Assembly (NCBI GenBank): GCA_964409225.1
Contig: CAYPCM010000005.1
Coordinates: forward strand, 1-36,206
Direction: 5' to 3'
Source of the DNA: JACPXH01 sp964409225
Lineage (GTDB): Bacteria; Patescibacteriota; Minisyncoccia; JACPXH01
DNA: 36,206 bases
Shown here: positions 22,698 to 30,505 of the stretch, piece by piece
Layout of the letters: the number at the start of each line of letters is the position of its first letter
Numbering within the stretch: position 1 is the first letter of the stretch
Notes under the pieces: generated by a model
Databases searched by the model: none
Seen by the model: only the letters and a program-made list of their open reading frames with translations
What the model was told of the DNA's origin: nothing
Made by a program: the position numbers and the translations under genes

Positions 22698-23192
22698 CTA
22701 GCGCTTCTGCCACTGCGGTGCCCTGCGGGCGCCCTTGAGTCCGTACTTCTTGCGTTCTTTCATGCGCGGGTCGCGTCGGAGAAAGCCGGCTTTCTTGAGT
22801 CGAGGGCGATCGTCTGCGTTCCATATTGCGAGCGCCCTGCTTAGGCCGTGACGGACTGCCTCGGCTTGCCCGGTATTCCCGCCGCCAGCAACCTTTACTT
22901 CAATAAAGAATGCGGGTTGTATGTTCAAGGCGCGCAAGGGCGCTTCGGCCACAGCGCGCGCGTGCGCATCGAAGAAGTAAGCACTCACGTCACGGCCATT
23001 GATCAAAAAGCCCTCGCCTCGTCCCTCGTGCAAGCGCACCCGGGCTACCGCGGTCTTGCGCCGGCCGATTGCCTCCAGATACCGGCTGGTCTGTTGAGGT
23101 GGGGCGATTTCCGGTTTTGGCTTGACTCGTGCTGCAACCTTTGGTCGTGGCCGACGCGTCGAAGACGGTTTGTGTGGTGATTTTAACGGCAT
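22698..23192 (-). CDS. rpsI: Ribosomal protein S9 with N-terminal extension
   Basis: S9 is a small-subunit head protein whose C-terminal tail reaches the P site. The 164-residue protein has the family core YLEAIGRRKTAVARVRLHEGRGEGFLINGR and the end DPRMKERKKYGLKGARRAPQWQKR, in which the final Lys-Arg is the conserved P-site contact. About 35 extra residues, basic and Pro-rich, precede the core (normal length about 130). The start lies 1 nt after the rplM stop. Confidence 0.96.
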   Translation of the reverse strand: MPLKSPHKPSSTRRPRPKVAARVKPKPEIAPPQQTSRYLEAIGRRKTAVARVRLHEGRGEGFLINGRDVSAYFFDAHARAVAEAPLRALNIQPAFFIEVKVAGGGNTGQAEAVRHGLSRALAIWNADDRPRLKKAGFLRRDPRMKERKKYGLKGARRAPQWQKR

Positions 23193-23193
23193 G

Positions 23194-23556
23194 TCAGTCG
23201 CGATGCAATTCGAGCTGCGCGAGGCGCTGCCGGCGGAGACGACCAGGCGGCAGCATGCCGTAAACGGCGCGGCGCAATACCAGTCTGGAATCCTGCGTCA
23301 TGAGCTTGCTTGCCGTAACCTTCCGAAGACCGCCGTGGTAGCCCGAGTGGCGTAGCCAGGACTTCTGGGCGATTTTCTTGCCCGTGAACACCATTTGATC
23401 CGTGCCAATAACCACCACTTGTCTCGCGGTGGCGCGATTTGGCGCGTAAGACGGCGAATCTTTTCCAAGCAGGACGCGAGCGACCGTGCTGGCGACGCGG
23501 CCCACGGGTTTATTCGCGGCGTCAATTGTGAGCGTGGATACAGTTTTGTTTGGCAT
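23194..23556 (-). CDS. rplM: Ribosomal protein L13, short form
   Basis: L13 is an early-binding protein of the large subunit. The 120-residue protein matches the family (DAANKPVGRVASTVARVLLGKDSPSYAPNR; VVVIGTDQMVFTGKKIAQKSWLRHSGYHGG; RRAVYGMLPPGRLRRQRLAQLEL). It lacks the last about 20 residues of the usual 142. It lies between rplQ (8 nt gap) and rpsI (1 nt gap). Confidence 0.96.
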   Translation of the reverse strand: MPNKTVSTLTIDAANKPVGRVASTVARVLLGKDSPSYAPNRATARQVVVIGTDQMVFTGKKIAQKSWLRHSGYHGGLRKVTASKLMTQDSRLVLRRAVYGMLPPGRLRRQRLAQLELHRD

Positions 23557-23564
23557 AGAAGATT

Positions 23565-23900
23565 TCAGGCCACAAATTCAATCACCATCTGCGGGGCGCC
23601 GTCAGAAGCGCGCGGCGGAAGCCGCGTCAGACGAGTATAGCCACCGGGTCTGTCCGCAAAGCGCGGACCGATTTCGCGCGCCATCTTGAACGCTGCCGCA
23701 GCCGGAAGCATCCGGCGAACCTCGCGAATTACGGATTGGGTAGGGCCGGATTTCGATTTGGTTATTAAGGGTTCCAAAAAGCGCCGCAGCTCTTTCGCGC
23801 GCGCTTCAGTTGTTTTGATTTTCCCCCTTAAAATCAACGCCGTCGCGAGCCCCTTCAAAAACGGACGGCCGAATTTCCGACCTGCTTTGCGGTGACGCAT
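23565..23900 (-). CDS. rplQ: Ribosomal protein L17
   Basis: The 111-residue protein begins MRHRKAGRKFGRPFLKGLATALILRGKIKTTEARAKELRRFLEPLI, the standard L17 N terminus. L17 lies near the peptide exit tunnel. It follows rpoA by 28 nt, the usual order in bacteria. Confidence 0.97.
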   Translation of the reverse strand: MRHRKAGRKFGRPFLKGLATALILRGKIKTTEARAKELRRFLEPLITKSKSGPTQSVIREVRRMLPAAAAFKMAREIGPRFADRPGGYTRLTRLPPRASDGAPQMVIEFVA

Positions 23901-23928
23901 GCGAGTTGGTTATCCAGTCTTCAACGCC

Positions 23929-24897
23929 TCACTCCTCTGACTTTTTGAGGGTAAGCCCGTACTGACCAATCACCTTCCTAATTTCCTTTATACCCTTTTC
24001 TCCCAAACCCTCAATAGCCAGAAGCTGCTCTTCGGATTTATTGGCGAGTCCGGCCAGGGTCCTGATACCGCCCTTAATGAGTGTTTTGGTAAAACGTGTG
24101 GGCAAACCAAGATCTTCCACTTTTGTTTTCATCTCGTCATCCAAGATCGTCGGGGCTTTCAAGGGTGTTTCCGTGTCTGTGTCACTAACTTCAGTTTCGG
24201 TCGGCAATGGTTCAATTTCGGCCAAGGCCTGAAATTGTGCCGCGAGTATTTTTGTGGCGCTAGTCAAAGCATCCGCCGGCGAAAGCGTGCCGTCGGTTTC
24301 GATTTCCAAGCGAAGTTTGTTGAAATCGGTCCGGTCACCCACACGCATATCCTCGACTGTGTAATTTACCCGGCGTACCGGTGAGAATATGGCGTCCAAA
24401 GCGATGGTGCCGATGGGCACCTTTTCCTTTTCGCGCCGTTCGCTGACTGGCACATACCCCATACCGCGTTCCACAGTCATCTCTATATTTAACTCTGCTT
24501 TCTTGTCGGTGAGCGTAGCTATATACGCATCTGGGTTTACGATTGTCACTTGGCTGGGCGCCTTTATCATGCCGGCTGTAACCTCCCGCTCGCCCTTGAC
24601 GGAAAGAGTCATTAGCTGCGGTTCGTCGTCCTGAAGCGACACCCTGACCTGCTTTAAATTGAGCAGAATGTCCACAACATTATCGTAAACATTAGCAATG
24701 GTGGAAAACTCGTGATCAACGCCGGCAATTCTTATCGAGGTGATGGCCGCTCCGGGCAAAGAAGACAATAGCACCCGTCGTAAGCTATTGCCGAGCGTCT
24801 GTCCGTATCCGGGCGACAGCGCATCTATCTCAAATGTACCCTTATTGCTGTCGATGCTGGTAATTCTTGGCTTGAAAGGAAGAGTGATTGGGGTCAT
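23929..24897 (-). CDS. rpoA: RNA polymerase alpha subunit
   Basis: Alpha dimerises to nucleate RNA polymerase and contacts regulators and UP elements. The 322-residue protein has the N-terminal assembly domain (FEIDALSPGYGQTLGNSLRRVLLSSLPGAAI; GVDHEFSTIANVYDNVVDILLNLKQV), an acidic linker, and a C-terminal domain with helix-hairpin-helix LAGLANKSEEQLLAIEGLGEKGIKEI. Length is normal. It lies 9 nt after rpsD. Confidence 0.98.
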   Translation of the reverse strand: MTPITLPFKPRITSIDSNKGTFEIDALSPGYGQTLGNSLRRVLLSSLPGAAITSIRIAGVDHEFSTIANVYDNVVDILLNLKQVRVSLQDDEPQLMTLSVKGEREVTAGMIKAPSQVTIVNPDAYIATLTDKKAELNIEMTVERGMGYVPVSERREKEKVPIGTIALDAIFSPVRRVNYTVEDMRVGDRTDFNKLRLEIETDGTLSPADALTSATKILAAQFQALAEIEPLPTETEVSDTDTETPLKAPTILDDEMKTKVEDLGLPTRFTKTLIKGGIRTLAGLANKSEEQLLAIEGLGEKGIKEIRKVIGQYGLTLKKSEE

Positions 24898-24906
24898 ACC
24901 ATGGGA

Positions 24907-25515
24907 CTATCTAGAGTAATACTCCACAACTAACGGCATATCGATGATAGCGGCGGTATCGGCGGGCGTGGGGCGGCCCACAATGCGCGCCGCAAGTTCC
25001 GTACTGTCAACTTGAATCCAAGCCGGCGGTTCATGCTTCTGCAACCGCTCGGCCAGCCCCTGGAAAGGCGCCTTGCTACGGCTGGCCGGCCTTACTGCCA
25101 CCGTCATGCCTGGCCCGACGACAAAAGATGGGACATCCACGCGCCGGGAGTTCACGGTAAAATGACCGTGGCCGACAAGCTGGCGCGCTATAGAGCGGGA
25201 CAGCGCAAAGCCAGCCCGGAATACGGTATTGTCAAGACGTGCCTCGAGTTTGGACATAAGCTGTTCGCCCAGGCGCCCGGCCTCGATGTAACGCTGGAAC
25301 TGCTTCTCGCCCACACCGTATAGTGCGCGCAACTTTTGCTTTGCCTGAAGCTGGCGTCCGTATTCCGAAGGGGCGCGCCGCTTACGTTTGCCATGAACGC
25401 CAGGAGGATAGGGCTTGCGGATTACCGCGCACTTCGGAGAAAAACAGCGCTCTCCTTTGAGGAAGAGTTTTTCACCAACAGCACGACAAGTTTTGCATTT
25501 CGCATTTTCAGACAT
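24907..25515 (-). CDS. rpsD: Ribosomal protein S4, zinc-binding form
   Basis: S4 is a primary 16S rRNA binder. The 202-residue protein keeps four N-terminal cysteines (CKTCRAVGEKLFLKGERCFSPKC), so it is of the C+ zinc type. An S4 RNA-binding domain follows (LEARLDNTVFRAGFALSRSIARQLVGHGHFTVN). Its 5' leader TTTGATTTAGCAAAGCGCAC is nearly identical to that of rpsK. Confidence 0.97.
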   Translation of the reverse strand: MSENAKCKTCRAVGEKLFLKGERCFSPKCAVIRKPYPPGVHGKRKRRAPSEYGRQLQAKQKLRALYGVGEKQFQRYIEAGRLGEQLMSKLEARLDNTVFRAGFALSRSIARQLVGHGHFTVNSRRVDVPSFVVGPGMTVAVRPASRSKAPFQGLAERLQKHEPPAWIQVDSTELAARIVGRPTPADTAAIIDMPLVVEYYSR

Positions 25516-25565
25516 GTGCGCTTTGCTAAATCAAAGATGACGCCGCGCGTCGCTTTGCATTGCGT

Positions 25566-26024
25566 TTACACCCGTCTTTCCTTAGGCGGACGGCAGCCGT
25601 TGTGTGGAATCGGAGTAATGTCTTTGATCGCCGCAACATCTATACCGTGGCTCGAAATCGCACGCACTGCCGACTCTCGACCAGACCCAACGCCCTGCAC
25701 GAAAACATTCACCGATTGCACTCCGATTTTCTTGGCCTTCTCGGCGACGATTTCTGCGACACGGGTTGCGGCAAAAGGAGTGGCTTTGCGCGGCCCTTTA
25801 AACCCCATCATACCGGCAGAAGCCCACCCGAGCACGTTGCCGTTTGCGTCAGTAAGGGTGATGATGGTGTTATTGTAGGTAGCGTGCACGTACACCCTGC
25901 CGCGAGCAATGCGGCGGCGACTTTCGGCAGCAGATTCCCCGGCCTTTTTAAGAAGGGCTTCAACCTCTCCTTGTTGCTTCAGGAGTTCTTCTGTCGTTTC
26001 ACCGATGATGCGTTTTTTGCCCAT
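25566..26024 (-). CDS. rpsK: Ribosomal protein S11 with N-terminal extension
   Basis: S11 lines the small-subunit platform near the mRNA exit. The 152-residue protein has the family core GRVYVHATYNNTIITLTDANGNVLGWASAGMMGFKG and the end DITPIPHNGCRPPKERRV. A charged helical extension of about 30 residues (MGKKRIIGETTEELLKQQGE onward) precedes the core. A repeat-filled gap of 116 nt separates it from rpsM. Confidence 0.97.
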   Translation of the reverse strand: MGKKRIIGETTEELLKQQGEVEALLKKAGESAAESRRRIARGRVYVHATYNNTIITLTDANGNVLGWASAGMMGFKGPRKATPFAATRVAEIVAEKAKKIGVQSVNVFVQGVGSGRESAVRAISSHGIDVAAIKDITPIPHNGCRPPKERRV

Positions 26025-26035
26025 GTGCGCTTCGC

Positions 26036-26136
26036 TAAAATCAAAAATTAAATATCAAAAATCAAAGATTGCCGACTTAAAATCGTCCGCCGCAGGCGGT
26101 ACCACAATTTTGCATTTTGATCTTTGATGTTTGCAT
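26036..26136. repeat. Composite element (A/T tract plus CCGCCG hairpin) between rpsM and rpsK
   Basis: ATCAAAAATTAAATATCAAA tracts flank a GC hairpin, AAAATCGTCCGCCGCAGGCG followed by GTACCA. The region between the two genes of the PilM/gp47-like pair (28948-29068) holds the same design in the opposite orientation, with GGTACCGCCG-TGGA-CGGCGGACGA and ATTTTT flanks. Confidence 0.75.
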
Positions 26137-26140
26137 TCAG

Positions 26141-26527
26141 TTACGTTTTCTCCAGCTTCCGCTTGCCTGACCCCATGGTCCGGCGGACGTTTCCGCGAAC
26201 GGTTCGGGAATTTGTCCGCGTGCCCTGGCCACGCACTGGCAGCCGTTTTAGATGACGCAGGCCCCGATAGGCGCCGATATCCTTCAAGCGCTTAATATTG
26301 AAAGAAACTTCACGGCGAAGATCGCCTTCCACCTTGTAGCCGCGCTCTATGACCGACGAAATAGTAGCGAGCTCTGAGGGCGTAAGATCTGCGGCCAGCG
26401 TGGTTGGAGCGATTTTCGCCGCGCCAAGAATTCGGTCAACCGCGGCACGCCCAAGGCCGTAGACGTGCGTTAGAGCAACCTCGATGTGTTTGTTATCCGG
26501 AATGTTGGTGCCAGCTACGCGGGGCAT
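26141..26527 (-). CDS. rpsM: Ribosomal protein S13
   Basis: S13 sits in the head of the small subunit and contacts the P-site tRNA. The 128-residue protein begins MPRVAGTNIPDNKHIEVALTHVYGLG and ends with the basic tail RGNVRRTMGSGKRKLEKT. Internal RLKDIGAYRGLRHLKRLPVRGQGTRTNSRTVRG is diagnostic. It follows rpmJ with a 133-nt AT-rich repeat gap. Confidence 0.97.
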   Translation of the reverse strand: MPRVAGTNIPDNKHIEVALTHVYGLGRAAVDRILGAAKIAPTTLAADLTPSELATISSVIERGYKVEGDLRREVSFNIKRLKDIGAYRGLRHLKRLPVRGQGTRTNSRTVRGNVRRTMGSGKRKLEKT

Positions 26528-26532
26528 ACCTT

Positions 26533-26640
26533 TGGAATTTCGAATTTCTAATTTCGAATCAAATTCGGATGATCGAATGTTTCAAAATTATGTCATTCAA
26601 AATTCATTCGAAATTCAAAATTTGAAATTGATAATTTTAG
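26533..26640. repeat. AT-rich GAATTTCGAA tract between rpmJ and rpsM
   Basis: Most of the gap upstream of the rpsM ATG is built from GAATTTCGAA, TTCAAAATTC and TTCGAAATTC variants. It belongs to the same family as 13171-13262 and 18594-18686. Confidence 0.7.
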
Positions 26641-26660
26641 ACAGGCATTTGCGATTACTC

Positions 26661-26774
26661 TCATCCCTGTCTTTGTTTGTGTTTGGGGTCGGTGCAAATC
26701 ACATACACCCGTCCTTTGCGTCGGACAATTTTGCACTGCATACACATTTTTTTTACCGAGGCCCGCACTTTCAT
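26661..26774 (-). CDS. rpmJ: Ribosomal protein L36, zinc-binding form
   Basis: The 37-residue protein MKVRASVKKMCMQCKIVRRK... is L36, with Cys11, Cys14, Cys27 and His32 as a CCCH zinc site. The ATG at 26774 gives the exact family length; the open frame continues upstream into repeat DNA and is not used. It lies between infA and rpsM as in many bacteria. Confidence 0.95.
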   Translation of the reverse strand: MKVRASVKKMCMQCKIVRRKGRVYVICTDPKHKQRQG

Positions 26775-26792
26775 GGGATTAACATACCTGCC

Positions 26793-26829
26793 CAAAATTC
26801 TCAATTTCAAATTTTGAATTTCGAATAAA
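26793..26829. repeat. Short AT-rich GAATTTCGAA tract between infA and rpmJ
   Basis: TTTCAAATTTTGAATTTCGA fills the gap directly after the infA stop. It is the same family as the tracts before rpsM and between murA and mreB2. Confidence 0.6.
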
Positions 26830-27039
26830 TTAATTCCTGTGCACGATCCGCCCACGCGCCCGATCGTAAGGCGAAAGTTCAACCGTGACGCGATCGCCTG
26901 GAATAATCCGAATGAAATTCAGCCGCATTCGACCGGCGAGATGCGCCAATACCTCTGGACCATCGTCGAGTTTCACCTTGAAGGTCGCGGATGGTAATGC
27001 CTCAAGTACTACCCCTTCCTTCCGGATCTTATCGCCCAT
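26830..27039 (-). CDS. infA: Translation initiation factor IF-1
   Basis: IF-1 binds the ribosomal A site during initiation. The 69-residue protein is one S1-type OB fold: GVVLEALPSATFKVKLDDG, then LAHLAGRMRLNFIRIIPGDRVTVELSPYDRARGRIVHR. It opens the operon infA-rpmJ-rpsM-rpsK-rpsD-rpoA-rplQ-rplM-rpsI. A good promoter lies at 27079-27107. Confidence 0.97.
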   Translation of the reverse strand: MGDKIRKEGVVLEALPSATFKVKLDDGPEVLAHLAGRMRLNFIRIIPGDRVTVELSPYDRARGRIVHRN

Positions 27040-27078
27040 AGCGCCGAGAAGCCCTGACGGTCATGTTCAAGTGAGTGT

Positions 27079-27107
27079 AGATTAGCAAATTCGCATTTAG
27101 GAGTCAA
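27079..27107 (-). promoter_or_regulatory. Promoter of the infA-ribosomal protein operon
   Basis: TTGACT (27107-27102), a 17-nt spacer and TAATCT (27084-27079) predict a start near 27072 and a leader of about 33 nt. A second GGGGTTGAC motif farther upstream (about 27206-27216) with TAGTGT 16 nt later could be a second promoter. Confidence 0.7.
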
Positions 27108-27231
27108 CCCCGTTAGAAGTCCATATTTTTACAATCTATTGTGGAGGTCTAGAGGCGAAGCCGCCTAACGGCTTGCGTTTACTCTCTTGGAAGACACTAC
27201 TTAGATTTCTGACGGGGTCAACCCCAAACCC

Positions 27232-28944
27232 CTATCGAACACGAACCTGGATTTTAGCAGGACTATCTGGAACACTTCTCACCCAAAAAGGCCACAGAAT
27301 AACCTGGATGCTGTCAATGGCCGGCCGGCTGTCCACATACTGTTGGGCTTCGGCTTGAGTACGCCCGGCAAGATCACGTTTTATGTCGTCTTCGCTAATG
27401 CGACTGAGAAGCACCTCTTCTACTCGGGCGGAAAGCAGCATCGTACCTCGGTTGAAGTCGGGTCGCACTTGAGCATATGTTACTTGCCTTTTCTCCGGTC
27501 GCGCTTTGCGCCCCTCGGCCAGACGCGCCTCGAGCGTCTCATCAAGGATACGCCCGAGATCCCCACTGCGGAAAACCATTGCCTGTCCGACCACTTTTAC
27601 GGTGTAGGTGAAGTTATCCGCGATTCCGTTTTCGGGCGTTGAGCTTCTGGCTTCGGCTGTCGCGACGGATGACGCGCCTTCAACCAAAACGAGGTCAGAA
27701 GCGATCTGCTGCTTCAATTCTTCTTCGACCGCCGGTAGGATACCTTCCTCCAAGGCGCGGCGCGCGCCGTCCAAGTCGCCCGCGGTTACCACCTTCACTC
27801 GACCCTTTGCCCCGCCAGCCATCGCGTTTTTTGATTTACCCGTGAAGGCTTTGAATTTTGGCGTACCCTCAAAGCCGGGTATGGTGAAGTCCGCCGGGCC
27901 GATATTGTACTCTGCGCCGGGTGCATCTGCCACAACCTCTACATCTAGGGAAGAAGGGATAATTTGACCTTCTTCAATTTTCGCGCCCGGGACGGTTACG
28001 GTCTTTACCGTGCGGAAAAGCTTGCTGTCTTGAGAAAGGAAGCGCGTCGTTGCAACCAGCGTCTGGGGGCTTGAGCTATAGCTATTGTAGACGGCGATGA
28101 TGCCGCGGGCTCGTTCCGTGACGTCGCGTTCGCCAGTGGCCGCAAACTCGCGAGACGCTGTTTTGCGTATCTCTTGAAACTGGCCGGGAACGATGCGGCC
28201 CTCGACATTCGTCGCTGAAGCCGCTTTGTCCGCGGTGAATTCAACGTCAAAAGAGACCGGCTCGGTCCTGGCGACAATTTCTATGGTCGCGCGCGGCAAT
28301 ATCGCATATGCCACGGCCGCCGCCACCCCCACTGCAGTCACGGTGAGTACTAACAAAATTCGCCTGGCCCAAGATCCCTTACGCCCCTCCACGGCGGCCT
28401 CAAGTTTGGATTCGTCTTCGAGGTGCACCATGGAGCGGCGTTGCTGCGGCTTAAGTTCGCGGCGCTCGGGTTCCTCGATTTGATCCTCCTCCGGCACGAA
28501 TTGACTCAATGTCGGCGCTTCACCGACCGGCGACTCTATAAGCGGTACTACTGGCTGAACGTTCAAGGGTTTTACCCCTCGAACGGGGTTTACGTCGGTT
28601 ATCTTCATTTTCGGTTTCGCCGCTTCCGTCGACTCAGTCGGAGTGCCGGACTGAATTAATTCTCCGGCCAGTTCCTCAATACGATCAGCGACCGCCATGC
28701 CCGCGGCTTGCGCATACGCCCGGCCGGTCGGATCAGAGGAAATGACGGTTATGTTTTTGTGGGCGCTTGACGCCTCACGCTGCAAAAGCAGCATGTCAAT
28801 GGGGCTCGCAAACACCCGCGCACCATAAGGAATAATAAGCGCTATTTCCGAGGATTGCGCCGTCCGAATCTTGTCCACCACCGCCGGTATTTCGTCAGCG
28901 GGTTCTACAAAAAGAATGTCGCGGATGCTGGGTTGGTAAACCAT
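27232..28944 (-). CDS. Baseplate J/gp47-like membrane protein of CPR type
   Basis: The 570-residue protein has a Rossmann-like N-terminal domain (residues 1-95, MVYQPSIRDILFVEPADEIP), a Pro/Glu-rich linker, one membrane segment (about 193-215, RRILLVLTVTAVGVAAAVAYAIL), and an extracytoplasmic part. That part contains TRFLSQDSKLFRTVKTVTVPGA and PGAEYNIGPADFTIPGF, the kind of segment annotated as baseplate J/gp47 in CPR genomes. It is not part of a phage here. It follows the PilM/FtsA-like gene and probably works with it in an envelope structure; the role is unknown. The ATG at 28944 is preferred to a TTG at 28956. Confidence 0.75.
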   Translation of the reverse strand: MVYQPSIRDILFVEPADEIPAVVDKIRTAQSSEIALIIPYGARVFASPIDMLLLQREASSAHKNITVISSDPTGRAYAQAAGMAVADRIEELAGELIQSGTPTESTEAAKPKMKITDVNPVRGVKPLNVQPVVPLIESPVGEAPTLSQFVPEEDQIEEPERRELKPQQRRSMVHLEDESKLEAAVEGRKGSWARRILLVLTVTAVGVAAAVAYAILPRATIEIVARTEPVSFDVEFTADKAASATNVEGRIVPGQFQEIRKTASREFAATGERDVTERARGIIAVYNSYSSSPQTLVATTRFLSQDSKLFRTVKTVTVPGAKIEEGQIIPSSLDVEVVADAPGAEYNIGPADFTIPGFEGTPKFKAFTGKSKNAMAGGAKGRVKVVTAGDLDGARRALEEGILPAVEEELKQQIASDLVLVEGASSVATAEARSSTPENGIADNFTYTVKVVGQAMVFRSGDLGRILDETLEARLAEGRKARPEKRQVTYAQVRPDFNRGTMLLSARVEEVLLSRISEDDIKRDLAGRTQAEAQQYVDSRPAIDSIQVILWPFWVRSVPDSPAKIQVRVR

Positions 28945-28947
28945 GAC

Positions 28948-29068
28948 GGAAATCAAAAATCAAATATCAAAAGTAAAAATTTGGTACCGCCGTGGACGGC
29001 GGACGATTTTTATCACTCCGTGTTTTTTACTTTTTACTTTGTATTTTTGCATTTTTATTTTTGATTTG
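28948..29068. repeat. Composite element (A/T tract plus CCGCCG hairpin) between the PilM-like and gp47-like genes
   Basis: ATCAAAAATCAAATATCAAA, then GGTACCGCCG-TGGA-CGGCGGACGA, then TTTTTGCATTTTTATTTTTG. The same parts occur in inverted order at 26036-26136. It fills the whole gap between the two genes. Confidence 0.75.
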
Positions 29069-29072
29069 GGGA

Positions 29073-30320
29073 TCATGTTGGCTGCAGCAGCCGAGTCGCG
29101 CGTCGCAGGGTTTTGGCGATAAAATCGTGCCGGAGAGCGGCTCGACTAGTAAATTCTAACCCGGCGAGAACAGCGGCAAAAAATGGTCGGGTAAACAGAT
29201 GGCGAGGATCGCGCAGGCCATGCACATCAGACACGTCTGGCAACGCCAAGGATAAGTCACCGGCGAAGGCAAGCTCCGGAACGCTCGTTAAGTCCCGTAC
29301 TGCCTGCGACACCCCCGACAGGTCTCGCGAGTTTCCCACCAGAAAAACCTCTTGCGGGAGCACATCTGCCTTAGCAAACTCCTTAAGCACCAGCGTCAAT
29401 CCCTGCTTCCACAATTCTATATCTCCGGCTAGAAGTGCCGCAATTTTTTCCGTTACTGCGGTGCTAAGTCCACCCACCTCATACTTGGCCAAAATGTCTT
29501 GGGCAATGGCTGGAGTTACGGAAAACGCCTCAACCAAGCGACGGGCAAGCGACATTGCGCCAATCGAGAAAACTCTTTCGCCGTCGAGGCGTCCTCTCCG
29601 GAAAACCGCCACGCGCGTGCCCGCGCCGCCTACGTCGATGGTGATCGCGCCGAATTGAGCTGAGCGCGTTTGGGCCAACCAAGACCAAAACGAAAGGGTC
29701 TGGGTGGTAATGCCTGCCAATTCAAGCTTGAAGGCCTTCAAGTGCTCGGTAAATGAGCCGAGCACAGTGGGGCTCGCATAGATATTGAAAATGGTGAGCG
29801 TTACTTCCCGACCTTGAAAACCGATGGGGCTTGCCACCTGATAGCCGTCAATTCTAACCTCGGTTATACGCGCGTAAAGAACCGCGGCAGCTCTCATTTC
29901 TTTTTTTATTTTTTCCAGTGCCCGCCATTGCACCTTCTGGATAATGGCTTTTAGCTCGCCTGCCTCTATTTTCACTTTTGGGGTTTCGCGCACATAGGAA
30001 AACGTAAACGTCCCGCCGCCGATAAAGGGTGATTGTCCAACTATATAAGCCCGGCGTACCTTGCCGCGGTGCTGGCGACGGGCATCGTCAAGAGCGGCTT
30101 CGAACACTGGCGTAAGCGGCGCTTCTGGCAGCGTTTCAGTCATAACTAGGGGCTCGGCGTATTTCGCTTGGCCAAGACCCAGGATCGAGGTGGTGCCGGC
30201 GTCGTAGTCCAAGCCCAAAATGGCTGCTTTTACGACACTTGTGCCCATGTCAAAGACACACACAACCTCGCCGGTGGCTTCACCGGAAAACCGCGCTCTC
30301 AACCAGCGCCATACATTCAT
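29073..30320 (-). CDS. PilM/FtsA-like actin-fold ATPase
   Basis: The 415-residue protein has an actin/Hsp70-type fold: phosphate 1 CVFDMGTSVVKAAILG (about 21-36), an SHS2/1C-like middle domain, phosphate 2 AITIDVGGAGTRVAVFRRG (about 215-233), and adenosine motif EVFLVGNSRDLSG. It resembles PilM and FtsA, which recruit membrane complexes. The next gene encodes a gp47-like membrane protein whose N-terminal domain lies in the cytoplasm, so a PilM-PilN-like partnership is plausible. A TATAAT box lies at 30359-30364. Confidence 0.78.
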   Translation of the reverse strand: MNVWRWLRARFSGEATGEVVCVFDMGTSVVKAAILGLDYDAGTTSILGLGQAKYAEPLVMTETLPEAPLTPVFEAALDDARRQHRGKVRRAYIVGQSPFIGGGTFTFSYVRETPKVKIEAGELKAIIQKVQWRALEKIKKEMRAAAVLYARITEVRIDGYQVASPIGFQGREVTLTIFNIYASPTVLGSFTEHLKAFKLELAGITTQTLSFWSWLAQTRSAQFGAITIDVGGAGTRVAVFRRGRLDGERVFSIGAMSLARRLVEAFSVTPAIAQDILAKYEVGGLSTAVTEKIAALLAGDIELWKQGLTLVLKEFAKADVLPQEVFLVGNSRDLSGVSQAVRDLTSVPELAFAGDLSLALPDVSDVHGLRDPRHLFTRPFFAAVLAGLEFTSRAALRHDFIAKTLRRATRLLQPT

Positions 30321-30358
30321 ATCGAATCGAAAACTGCCGCAATAAATTTTACGTTTCC

Positions 30359-30364
30359 ATTATA
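30359..30364 (-). promoter_or_regulatory. -10 box upstream of the PilM-like gene
   Basis: A perfect TATAAT on the minus strand predicts a transcript start about 32 nt before the ATG at 30320. No clear -35 box is seen. Confidence 0.5.
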
Positions 30365-30408
30365 CGGCTTTTACAGTCGCGATGCCACCGGAAACGCACA
30401 ATTATCAA

Positions 30409-30436
30409 CAGCCCGTGCCTAGGTCGGCACGGGCTG
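30409..30436 (-). terminator. Strong hairpin at the end of the alaS-associated small-gene cluster
   Basis: An 11-bp stem CAGCCCGTGCC / GGCACGGGCTG with a 6-nt loop overlaps the last codons of the 28-residue gene. The following minus-strand sequence GTTGATAATT has only a weak T run. Confidence 0.6.
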
Positions 30437-30505
30437 GCTGGAAAACCGCTGCTCAAGTTGGGCGAGCCGAGCGACAAAGGGCTCTAAGAACTCTGCCATT
30501 CTCAT
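30419..30505 (-). CDS. 28-residue small protein, orphan
   Basis: MRMAEFLEPFVARLAQLEQR plus FSSQPVPT starts at an ATG (30505) overlapping the preceding TGA as ATGA. A strong Shine-Dalgarno sequence GGAGGA lies 6-7 nt upstream, inside the preceding gene. The peptide is a short amphipathic helix. No family is known to me. Tight coupling and the ribosome-binding site argue that it is translated. Confidence 0.55.
   Translation of the reverse strand: MRMAEFLEPFVARLAQLEQRFSSQPVPT

Noticed and set aside
27232..28944. Prophage origin of the baseplate-J-like gene
   Set aside because: There are no capsid, tail, integrase or lysis genes nearby, and the protein has a membrane segment plus a cytoplasmic domain, unlike a phage baseplate protein.
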